This document shows, piece after piece, positions 11,201 to 23,800 of a stretch of 64,000 nucleotides of DNA. The stretch comes from Mixophyes australis. Its lineage: Eukaryota > Chordata > Amphibia > Anura > Limnodynastidae. A program made the translations under genes and the position numbers. Below the pieces are notes generated by a model that was not told the origin of the DNA, did no database searches, and saw nothing but the letters and a program-made list of their open reading frames with translations. The stretch is from positions 378,759,407 through 378,823,406 of the forward strand of contig JAVHZZ010000001.1 of the NCBI GenBank assembly GCA_036250195.1, written 5' to 3'. Every line of letters starts with the position of its first letter. Position 1 is the first letter of the stretch.

Positions 11201-14200
11201 AAGGCCGTGGGAAAGTCTGATTAAGCGTGGTAGGGAATTGTATAAGTTGGGAGCAGCACGGGAGAAGACTTGTAGGTGGGAGTGAGAGGTGGTTACCAGA
11301 GACGAGACAAGGCGCAGGTCAGAGGTAAATCTAAGAGAGCGGAAGGAAGATATATGCGAGAGTAATTCTAATTTTATTCTGGAGGACACAGGGAGCCAGT
11401 GTAGGGATTTGCAAAGTGGTGCAACAGATGTGGAGCAGTGAGAGAGGAAGATCAGTCTTGCAGCAGCATTTAGGTTGGATCGAAGTGTGGATATATGGGT
11501 GTCAGGAATGCCAGGAGGTTGCAATAGTCAAGATGGAAGATGATGAGAATGGATAAGTGTTTTGGTAAGAAAAGGGCGTATTCTGGCAATGTTTTTAAGG
11601 TGGAGTTGACAGGACCGGGAATAAATAAAACAGAGGGCGGAGTCAAGTGTAACACCAAGGCAGCGGGCTTGGGAGACAGAGAAAATTGTGGTGTTATTGA
11701 CAGTGAGAGATTTGAGGGCTCTGGTTTGGACACGTTGAGCTTTAGGTAGCGGTGGGACATCCATGTGGCAAAAGCAGAAAGACAGTTTGATACACAAGAT
11801 AGTACAGAAGGTGAGAGGTCAGGGGAAGAGATATAGATTTGGGTGTAAGCAGCGTAGAAGTGGTATTGGAGGCCAAATGAGCGAATTTGTGCCCAAAGAG
11901 GTGTACAATGAAAAAAGTAAAGTGCCAAAAGCAGAGCCTTGTAGAACCCCAACAGATAGTGGGAGTGGAGGGGAGGATATTCCAGAGGTAGAAACACTAA
12001 AAGAGCAGTTCGATAGGTAGGAAGTGAACCAGGAAAGAACGATATCACGAAGGCCAGTGGAGTGAAGGGTGAGTAGGAGAAGAGGGTGATCAACAGTATC
12101 AAAAGCAGCCGAGAAGTCCAGGAGAATAAGTATGGAGATATGACCCTTAGACTTTGCAGTAAGCAAATCACTGATCACTTTTGTGAAGGCAGTTTCAGTG
12201 GAATGTTGGGGGCGGAAACCTCATTGCCGAGAGTCGAGAATGGAATGAGAGGAGAAAAAGTGAGGAAGGCATTTGTACACTAATCACTCAAGTAGTTTTA
12301 CCTTTTCTCGGTTATCCTGAATGCTGTAGTCTCATTCTTTAAAAGGTCACGAGTCTAAAAAAAAACAATAGGGAAAAAAAGCGTGATAGTTTATTTTAAA
12401 ATAGATGACCTTTTTCCCCAATATCACAACGGTTTCCAATTTTCTGGCACAATATTCATAAATATACATAGGCCTACTGGTTTTCTTACTAGTACTAGTC
12501 ATCATTAACCAAATATCTTAACATGCAACATACAAGTATGTATATGGTTACTTTGCGCTGTGCCACAGTTTTATATCTTCAAAGTTCACCACTGAGATGC
12601 CTACATAGGAGTGATCACATGTGATGACAATAGTATGTGAACTGTGATCCTGAGAAGCTTTAGGAGACACCACCGAACTGTAGGAAGTTTATCATGTTAG
12701 ACTAGTGTGACAGAATATTCACAACACAAACAATAAAAGGATACATGGACCTTTGGTGTTCAGGTGAAACGTACCCTACCAGTGCCTGTTACTGATGAGT
12801 ATCCAGACGTAATAGCACAGTGGCCTAGTGGTTAGCACTTCTGCTTTACAGCACTGGGGTCATGAGTTTGATTCCCGACCATGGCTTTATCTGTGTGGAG
12901 TTTGTATGTTCTCCCTGTGTTTGCGTGGGTTTCCTCCGGGTGCTCCAAAAACATACTGGTAGGTTAATTGGCAGCTATCAAAATTGACCCTAGTCTCTCC
13001 CTCTCTGTCTGTCTCCCTCTCTGTCTGTGTGTGAGTGTGTGTCTATATTATGGAATTTAGACTCTAAGCTCCAATGGGGCAGCGACTGATGCGAATGAGT
13101 TCTCTGTACAGTGCTGCGGAATTAGTAGCGCTATATAAATAAATGATGATTATGATTGTGGATAGTTCAAAGCAGACAAGGAAGAGCTGCTGTCCAATCA
13201 GATGCAGCAACAACTTTCCACTGTGCAGGGTTTACATTCCAATGATTTCAGGCATAACAGTATTGGTTACAACAGGGCCTAGAGTCTCTCTAAATGATGG
13301 GGTCCATGCCATGGGACCCAATTAGTCTGCTTACAGGGGACAGGTAGATTTATTGGAAAATATAGCAGCCATTTCTTTTAAATTTGAATACTGCCTGAAG
13401 GTGGAGTGTGAATGCCTCTATGAATATTCTTGTGAATATGCATTTCTATGTTCTGGACATTATCATACAAATATTACTTATTGTGGTCAGGAAGCTTCAC
13501 TTCACCATTCAATAAGTACTTATTTGCTTATTGTGTCAGTTTTCTGCTTCAAGAGTCACAAAGCTGAATCTCCTTTTAGTCTCCTCACGGAGAGAAGAAA
13601 AAGTGGTAAATAAAGCTCTCCTTGTATAATTGCTGTATACTTTAGTGAGCACTAAGTACAATGAGTGTGTTCTCCTACTTGAAGGGGGATGTATCCCAAA
13701 ATGGGTTTCATGACTTGCTCTCCAAAGAGAGTCAAAGGGCTGACAAAACTAGCATTATCACCTCAGCATAAATCATTTGCTAGTGATGTATCTATGGCTA
13801 CTAAAAAAAAATAAAAAAAATAAATAGTTGAATTCATTAAAAGAATATGTACAGATAATGAACAGAGCATACCCAATTAAAACACAAGAAACTAAAATCA
13901 CCTGCACTCCATGACAAGAATCTTTGTCCTCATAACGTTTTAACTGTTCTGTTAATCTTTGCACTGGAAAGAAAAAAAAAGAAAAGAAAAACAACAATGA
14001 ATAATGTGAAAACAGATCAGAATACAATTATACTCACACATTCAATCGCCATGGTTGGAGTTAAGCTACCTGAATAAATGTTTATAATGATAGGCTTTTA
14101 TATTTGCCTGGATAAGTGAAGAATGCTATTGATATTTATCAAATTAAACAAAAAGTATTATAATTTTGTTTAAACTAATTACATTTTGGTCCTCTGTCGA

Positions 14201-17200
14201 ACTTCTATCAAGATAACCAAACACAAGTGAATTCATAGCTTAAATACTTTTCAACACACTCTGAAAGGTGAACATGTGACCCTAGGTGAGTTCTATATGG
14301 CTCACTCACTGACGTGAACCAACTGTGCCGATTTACCAAAGAAAGACCAAATCTCACGTCAATCATGTAGTGATGTCAAAGAAGTGTTGTTGCTGCAGTA
14401 TTAACAATCTAGTGGTGTGTGTGAGAGGGGACTTTAAGCATATTGGGAGATGGTCAGATAGTAAGAAAAACTAATGATGCACTAATAATAAAAGTAGCAA
14501 AGCATAACAAATTTTCATTTCGGAAAGATTTAAAGTTGGGAGGGGAGTGTCCTAGTTCAAATTTAAATTACAGACATGCATTTCCTTGCACTGCAACATG
14601 TTTGCCTAGGAGAAAATTTATCACATTGTTGCTTTTGCTCCTAACTTTAAATAGCTTGTCAAAAAAGGAAAACACAAGTTACTTTGTATCCCACTAAAGA
14701 GAGAAACAAGCTAGAGACCTATATTTTATAACATTTATTGGACGTAAATCAATAAGGAGAGGCGAGAAAGTTGCAAAACATCATAATATAGTTTAATGTC
14801 AACCTCACTCCTCGGGGTTCTGCTTGTTCCAGACAAAAGAGGACAGGCAGCAATTACATTGGAGAATTACACCAAGCTCTTTCTGCTACGCCACTAAGGG
14901 GTTCTGTGAATTTCTGCAAGTTCATGGCATTAACCAATATCAATTTCATGATTCATTGAATACATTTACACTAACACAATAGACGCTATTCACACTTCAA
15001 CTTGACACATTACATCTACTGAATCCATTCATGTTAAAACACTATTGAATTATATGGCTAGAATTGCTATGTGGGTATTTACATTTACAGTAGGGTTGTG
15101 AATTTAATATTACAGTTGCTTTTGAACAGACTGTAGGACTAAGGATTTTACAAAAAATGTGTGCTCCTTACAACTAAAAAGGTATTAATTTATATTGATT
15201 TTACATGCTTTCATATTTTTTTATTAATAAACTTTAATTGATTAATTTACTTTTATTTTTAATGTGTCTGTTATACATGATGATATCCAAGTGTAACTTT
15301 TTTCAGTTTTATCCTCAATAAATAGTTAATGTGTAATATAAAAGCAGTAGGGCATATTATATACAACCTTTAGATCAGATGGATCATTGCCATTAATCTT
15401 ACATTGATAAAATAAACTTAGTCCATGCATGAACTATTTAAAATGTAAATACCCAAAATATGTGTACCCAAATAAGTGGAATGCCCATCTCAGTGGGAAC
15501 AAACACATCAATGGGCAGGGAGTTATTAAATGCAGGAGCTCAACCAAGGACAGTCTGGGTACCATTTAAATACAGCACCATGTCTCCAGCATTAAGAACG
15601 ACTATTTTCACAACATCGCCTTTCGAGAGACAAGACCACCAGGAAAGAAGAAATTGCTTGTCTCTGATTCAATAGCTATAGAACACCGTAGATGAAAAGA
15701 GTGGGCGCTACTGGTGGGACAAAACGAGTCAGATAATAATCCTTAGTGTAGAAATAGATTGAGCCGCAGAACTACAGAAGAGAAAATCTGGGACAATAAG
15801 AAAAATGTGTCCCATTTCTAAGCAATGCAGTCATACAGAATAGTCATATAGAAATTGGAATTTAATGGTTCAGACAATGAAAAGGATAGTGACACCAACT
15901 AACAGAAAGCTTATTCATGACAAGGAATCTCGTGAAATACAAAAGCTGAGGTAAACCCAATACCTGATTTGTTAACAATAGTAATAATTATGTACTGTGA
16001 CCGATTACATTAAATATTAAAAAAATGGTAAAAGACAAACAAAAAATAAAACAAATAAAATTGAATGCTATTCATATTTTAAGAACACTAATATACAGAG
16101 AGAGAGGTCAGTGGTAATTGCTACTTAAAAGTACAGATTGACCATCTTTACCCCATGCTGGTTATTTCTTTCCTGCAGGAGGGGTGTCTTCCAGGTAGAC
16201 AATGACACCACATACAGAGCACTTGTGGTCACCCACAGGTTTGATGGGCATTACACTAATGTTATCAATATGTCATGGCCTTCTCGGTATACAGATATGA
16301 ACCCAATTGAGAATTGATGGCATATCCTAGAACGACACCTGAGACAGTGTTTACCACCACCCTAAACCAGGCATCATCTGAGTGACGTTCTCGTGTAAGA
16401 AGAGGGCTGCATCCCTCCTTCACAATTCCAGACATTGTTAGACTAAATGCTATTTCCCATACAGGCCACAAATGAGGTCCTGACTCCCTATTAAGGGGCT
16501 TTATATTGTTTTTACGTTGACTTCAGCTTGTTATAGAGGTTACTAATGCAGATTTACAGCACTCAGCTAAATAAACATTTTAACAAATCTCATAATCCAG
16601 TGTAAATAAATTTTATCATACAAAAATTAAAATCCGCAATTGTTATGTTTAAGCCAATTGGTTACATTTAAGGGCTTTTCAAGCAGCATGGAATATTTTG
16701 AGTATGTTAAGATCACTTACTATGTCTCTCCTCCACCTACTTCCTTAGACCCTGTCTGTCAGGAAACAAATTAACATCCTGACACATTATACAGCCACCT
16801 ATTGAGGCAGATCTTTGTCATAATAATTAGTCAGGCTCTGATCACACAGCCCCCCCCCCCCCCCCCCTTACATCAAAGAGTTCCTTCCACCAATCACAAA
16901 CATGCACTTCTTTCTAAGAGGCATACTCATTTAGTAAAGGAGTTGGAGAACTTGTTTGTGATTGGTGGAAGGACACAATCATTTAGTGAAGTAGCAGAGA
17001 TTGGTACTGTGTGAGCAGTGCATGCTGTCTGCTCTGAGAACATGCAGTGCTGAAGCAGAACATGACTGACAGCTGGGACACAAACCCTTCTATTAGAATT
17101 ATAGTAGAGTTTTTAGAATAGTTCACTGACAGCTAATAATTTATTAATTGTTCAATTAATCTCCTAAAGTTATAAAACAAAACTTGAATTCTTAATGAAT

Positions 17201-19049
17201 GAATATTACTTATAAAAATAAGGAGACAACAAAATATTCAAGTGAATTTATAGTGCATTGTGCTTTATAGTGCACTTGAATATTTCACTGTCTCTATATT
17301 TCTAAGGAATTTTTAGTGAATGAATAATAAAGTTTTATTTTTTAACTTTAGGAGATTAATCGAACGATTCATAAATTAGCAGTGGGTGCACTATTCTAAA
17401 ATCTCTCCTATTATTCTAATGCTTTAAATAGTTTGTGGTAGCATCTCTCTATTGGACATATGGAAAGATTAATTAATCATAATCTATACCAGTGCTTCTT
17501 AAACCTGGTCCTCAGGATCCCTAAAGGTGTATGTTTTCCATATCTCCTTGCTTTAGCACAGTTATTATTCATTACTGACTGACACAAATCCACAGGTGGT
17601 ATAATTATTCCATTGTCACCTGGAATACCTGCACTGTTAGGGGTCCCGAGGACTGGGTTTGAGAAACACTGATCTAGAGAGAGAACAGCCTGAATTTTAA
17701 TATCTCACTCAGTAGTTCTCTTTTGCTCTAGCAAACCCAGCTATAGAAGTACTGTGGACTGTCAGTATGTTAATAAGGTCACTGACAGGCAGAATCTGAA
17801 ATGAGGAGAGGGAGGAGAGGGAGGAGGACCACAGTAAGTTATACACATTATAAACACAAAATTCCATGGGATGAAAAGGTGCATCAGAATACAATAATTT
17901 GGTCCATACTTAAAGAGAAATTGTTTTTCAAAATAACATGGTGTTATTTTAAGTGCTATACTAAAAGGTTTTTTAGGTGGAACATGGATATTTATTTACA
18001 CTGTTTACCATATAATTACCCTACATTCAGATGTAGAAGTCTATAAATGAAAGTAGTAACCATTAGCTGCTTACCTTGATCTCGAAGAAACTCAATCTCA
18101 AGGGTTTCCATATTACAGCTCCTAATCAGACAAAGCAGTCCAGACCTGATTAATGCATCAATAAATAATACAGCTGGGACATGTTACCTTATTGTAGCCA
18201 TTAATAATGCAATTATTAAATTATTAGAATAACTAATTGATGACTTTAAAAAAAAGTTCCAGGATTAGGTATAACATTTTATTTAGACCACATCTATAAT
18301 TATTGTAAAATGTTAGACATAGTAATAACTTGCTTTCCCTTCAAGTAATTACTATTGTCAACATAATAAGAGTTCACAACATTCTGTGATTATAATAACA
18401 TTTAATAGCACATTCAGTGCTATTAAATGTTCCAGAAGCTTATCTTCAAAAACAGGCCTACTTAACTATTAAGATTAAGTGATACTGCACATATATAGTA
18501 TCTCCGTATATGTGTTTATATATAAGTTACTATTATGTCATAATAATACTCAGAACACTTGAAAACTGTAAACATTTAAAACATAGGAAAATAACTTAAT
18601 AATTAAAAAAAAGGCATTGCTCACACAGATTCTATTTCCCATAGAGTGCTTTGTGCTCACCAGTACTCAGTTGTCCCCTGGTCTTGTGTTTGATAATATA
18701 GATTTATGCTCAGGCTGGTGCAAAGAGTATAGTAGATACTAGATCCTTATGCAGAGACGAAAATATCAGGTAAACAAAGGAACCAGTAATATAAATAGCA
18801 AGAATAGTCATGTGGCTGTTGGGGTCACAAACCATGAACAAAGACAGAATAGTCAGAAAAAGCCTGGTCAAACATGGGGAGAAACCTAACCTATACAAAG
18901 CACAATACCTAAGTGAGCAAAATAGGCAATGAGTCAATGATGCAGACAGCACAGCCATAAAAATCAATTATCTCAGAGCGCTCAAACAGCCTGGGATGCA
19001 TTGGAACATCCGAGTCTGCCACTATTTCTATTCTAGCCCCTCTTCCTAA

Positions 19050-19084
<35 letters not shown>

Positions 19085-20778
19085 AGTCAAACAAGGATAC
19101 GGCGCACAATGGTGTGTTACTAGGAATTTATCCCAGGTTCAGTGGGGAAATAATAGTATTGTCAATGGATCAAAGTTCCACGTTTGCTGGACGGTCTTAT
19201 AGGACCAAGGGTATAAGTCCAGTTTGCACATATAAAAGACAGAATAATATAGGCATAGGATTAGTAGGAGCAGTGTGTTAGTGATAGCCCATCACCATAG
19301 TATTACACACCCAAAGGAAATGATATCGCTTATCTGTGTGATTAATCCAAAGACTGGAACACAGCTTAACAACCACTTCTCTTTCAATATTATGTGGTCA
19401 GCATACTCAGCAACTGCAAGTCTGGTCTCCAGTCAAAAACATCAGCATACTGTAAACATCATATCTTTCTTCCACTCAATGGGTAAGAAAAAAAGGAGAT
19501 AATACACTATATGGTGTAGTATTTCAAGGTAACAGTATTTAATCAGGATTTAACATATAAAATGCACACTCACAAAGAGTAATAATAATGCAAGCTTATC
19601 TGAAATTCAGGTATCAGATATACCATGTCCTCAGGTACAGCAGGAACCTCCCACAATCTTCCGCACAGGATTGACTGATGGTGTGGTGACCCAAATACAC
19701 AGGAACAGTTGGAAAAGAGCCTCTACGCGTTTCGTCCTCAAACAGGACTTCCTCAGGAGGTGATAAGTGTGGCCTCTGATAAAAATGTCTGAGCAGACTT
19801 CTGTGCCCCCACGTGTAGTAGGTATTCATATACATATAGAGCTAATTTCTCCCTGGCCTGGCTGTCGGACGGTACGGGAGAAATTAGCTCTATATGTATA
19901 TGAATACCTACTACACGTGGGGGCACAGAAGTCTGCTCAGACATTTTTATCAGAGGCCACACTTATCACCTCCCGAGGAAGTCCTGTTTGAGGACGAAAC
20001 GCGTAGAGGCTCTTTTCCAACTGTTCCTGTGTATTTGGGTCACCACACCATCAGTCAATCCTGTGCGGAAGACTGTGGGAGGTTCCTGCTGTACCTGAGG
20101 ACATGGTATATCTGATACCTGAATTTCAGATAAGCTTGCATTATTATTACTCTTTGTGAGTGTGCATTTTATATGTTAAATCCTGATTAAATACTGTTAC
20201 CTTGAAATACTACACCATATAGTGTATTATCTCCTTTTTTTCTTACCCATTGAGTGGAAGAAAGATATGATGTTTACAGTATGCTGATGTTTTTGACTGG
20301 AGACCAGACTTGCAGTTGCTGAGTATGCTGACCACATAATATTGAAAGAGAAGTGGTTGTTAAGCTGTGTTCCAGTCTTTGGATTAATCATACAGATAAG
20401 CGATATCATTTCCTTTGGGTGTGTAATACTATGGTGATGGGCTATCACTAACAAACTGCTCCTACTAATCCTATGCCTATATTATTCTGTCTTTTATATG
20501 TGCAAACTGGACTTATACCCTTGGTCCTATAAGACCGTCCAGCAAACGTGGAACTTTGATCCATTGACTATACTATTATTTCCCCACTGAACCTGGGATA
20601 AATTCCTAGTAACACACCATTGTGCGCCGTATCCTTGTTTGACTTTCTATATGATTCTGGACTTACCCACCTACTATAAGGAAGGCTGCCTCCATATGTG
20701 GAAGAGGTGTATATGTGGACTTTCTCTATACTAACTTTATACAATACTGCTGTGAGCGCCATTGTTTATTACGTTTTT

Positions 20779-20831
<53 letters not shown>

Positions 20832-23800
20832 CATACACACACACACATACATACCCATACACACTATGTACACAGTGACCTACAACCACACAGCTTAATA
20901 TAAACAGACACCAACATTCCTACATTCTGATTTCAGATTGGTCCAGCATTTATTATTAGCTTTTATATATAAGGTGCCACAAAAGGTCTGCCATACATGA
21001 CGTTTACAGCAGAATACAATAAACAGACAGCCACGATCCATAGTACATTGTTAAACTAAACATAATAAAAAGACCAGACACAGATAACTTGGTAATGCAG
21101 ATCATGCTATTTATACTACAGTGAGTTAGAGTGAAGGTAATGTCCAACGTGAAGAAGACTTGGGAGGATATTTACTAAACTGCAGGTTTGAAAATGTGGA
21201 GATGTTGCCTATAGCAACCAATCAGATTCTAGCCGTCATTTTGTAGAATGTACTAAATAAATGATAACTAGATTCTGATTGATTGCTATAGGCAACATCT
21301 CCACTTTTTCAAACCCACACTTTAGTAAATATACCCCTTGGGCTTAAGAAAACAGGGCTAGAGAAGCAGGCCTAGAGGTACAGAGGGTGATGCAGTTGTA
21401 GATGGACAACACAAGGAAATAGGGCCCTGCTTGTGAGAGCTTACAATCTAAAGGAAAGGAGAAAACACAATAGAGTGGAACCGTGTAAGAAAGTGGAGGT
21501 GATAGCAGAGGCAAAGAAGACTGATAGGAGGAGACTAATCTGATCGAGCATGAGATCATCCCACGGGAGAGGAGCAGCCTGGTGTTAGGACTCTGCCAGT
21601 ATTTTGTATCCGGCTTGTAGTACCTCTTTCCCAACAGAGGTACTGACGTTTTACCTTTGAACATTCCACCTGCAGGTGTTAACCTATTTCTCTGATCAGT
21701 ACCTACACCTGTTCCACTGCTTTATATACCTGCCCAAAAGATTGCTTCTTGCAGTTTATTGTTTGTCTTTGATGCTGCTCCAGTTTGACCTTTGCGTCTG
21801 TGTCATTGAACTTATCTGTGATTACACTGTTTCACCATCCAGATTTACAGCTTGATCTGGCTTCTGCACCATCCTTTGTACAATGTTGCTCTCCAACCCC
21901 ATCTCCACAACTGGCATTACACCCAACCTTGAATCTGTTGTTGCTATAAAATAAACTATTGATCTTTCCCTGCACCCATGGCTCAAACCTGGTAGATCTG
22001 CTAGATTGTGCTGCAGTTAACCCTTCATATCCTGGAACTGGTGTTGCTATGGATTAATCTTTCTATTTCATATGTTTGAAACATAACTTTTCTGAATGGA
22101 GTTGCTTCTTACAGGTTTTCTGCAGCTATTGTCTTTTCATGTGTATCTGGCTTAATAAACACACTTTGTTTTAAGACACTTTCATTTTCCCTGGAGTTCA
22201 TACTAGGAATCATAGCACTTGGGCAAAGTTCTGGAGACAGGAGTGGGAAGAAAGGAAATAAATGCAGTAGTGAGGGGGAGGGGAGGTTGGAGATGTGGAA
22301 GAGGGAGGCTTGGCTGAGGGTTTTGCAGGTGAGGATGAGGAGTCTAAATTAAAATCTGTAGGCCACAGGAGGCCTGTGTGGCAACTAGCAGAGAGGGACA
22401 GCAGAAACAGAGCGGTGGAAGCTAAAAATAAGGTGGGACTTGACTAGGCCAGAGAGGAGAAGATTATAGCTGTCAAGGATTATAAGAGAATATAAATAAG
22501 ACTTTTGAAAGGCTCCATAGTGAGAAAGGGACAGACCTGCTATATTTTGGAGGTGGAAGTGGCAGGTTTTGGAGAGGGACTGAATGTGAGGTTTCAAAGA
22601 GACAGAGGAGTCAAGGATGACCCTTAGGCAGCGAACTTGAGGGAGAGAGAAGTGTTATCAGCAAAAAGAGAGAGGGGAGGTGAGAAAGCCCTGTATATCT
22701 TTATATCTAATTGGCTGCTACAGGCAACATCTCCACTTTTTCAAACCCGCAGCTGGATACATTTACCCCCAGGACACACACAGATGGTATTCCCATATAA
22801 TATGTTATATATGTACATATGCTGTTTCCGTACTGAAATTTCCATATGCTTCACCGTATGATTTTTTTTCTGGCTACAGAGTAACTAGGTTATATTTAAC
22901 AAATAGTTGTGACAATTTAGAGTTATCCATAACACTATTCATATATAAATTTTTGTAGAAAATGAAAATAATAATAATACAAGCTATATATTATACTCTC
23001 TTGCAGCACGTGGGTAGTGTATAGACATGCACCAGAGCATCACACCTAAGCTACTTCCACATAATTTTTGACATATGGCTGGGTACACACTAAAGGGTTT
23101 TCAGCCGCTTATCGGGCCAATCGCCCAATAAACGACTGTTCAGCCTGATATTGCATTAGTGTGTGCACTGCAACGATGAAAGATTATTGTTCCAAAGCAC
23201 ATCATATCATTTCATTTTTTAACCAAACAAAAAAATCTTGTTCAACGATGGAACGATATTGTTCCAATTCTGCAGTGTATATGCACTCACAATCAGCATC
23301 TCCATAGAGTCATGGTTATGACAGAGGTAGAGCACAGATCTGAAGGTAAATCTTATAAAACATGTGTAATGTGTACACATAAATCGGCATGCTGATCGGG
23401 ACTTTTTTTTTTTTTTTTTAAATCAGTTGTTAAAATCGTTATAGATAACAAATAAGGGGAACATTTCTGTAGTGTGTACCCAGCCTAAGTTTCCATCCTA
23501 CAACTGACAGGTGAATGGAGGGGATACTGAAGCTTACATACAGATTACTGGGAAGCCGCCAGTGCAGTTCAAATGTGGGCCTCTTTCTAAAGAAAATGAA
23601 GGTACTGGGAATGGTCATCTGCTTTACACTCCCTCTGGCAGGAAGAATGGGCAAATATTACTCCATCTTTGTGTTCAAAGTTTAATGGAGAATTCTCCAA
23701 ACAGACCACTGGCTGTCATATATGACCACAGTTCTTTCTTTTTTTAAACATATTTAGCCGATTTTTCTAGAATAATAATTGGGTGAATCGGAAAAGAGAG

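Noticed and set aside
11819..12178. 119-codon minus frame as a possible host gene
   Set aside because: It contains [17 protein letters not shown] and GVLQGS, reverse transcriptase motifs of an L2/CR1-like LINE.
12808..12880. A functional tRNA gene at the SINE head
   Set aside because: A and B boxes are degenerate and the cloverleaf is not complete; the body and tail show it is a SINE.
13668..13728. Minus-strand open interval with acceptor TTTTGTCAG and donor GTAGGA
   Set aside because: Length is 1 mod 3, the peptide has no similarity to SCLT1, and phases would break.
14020..14060. Strong GTGAGTAT donor on the minus strand near 14032 as an extra SCLT1 exon
   Set aside because: The flanking exons (18075 and 13963) already join in phase and match the family without a gap.
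20698..20903. Open frames rich in Tyr/Ile repeats
   Set aside because: They are translations of a (TA)n and (CA)n microsatellite.
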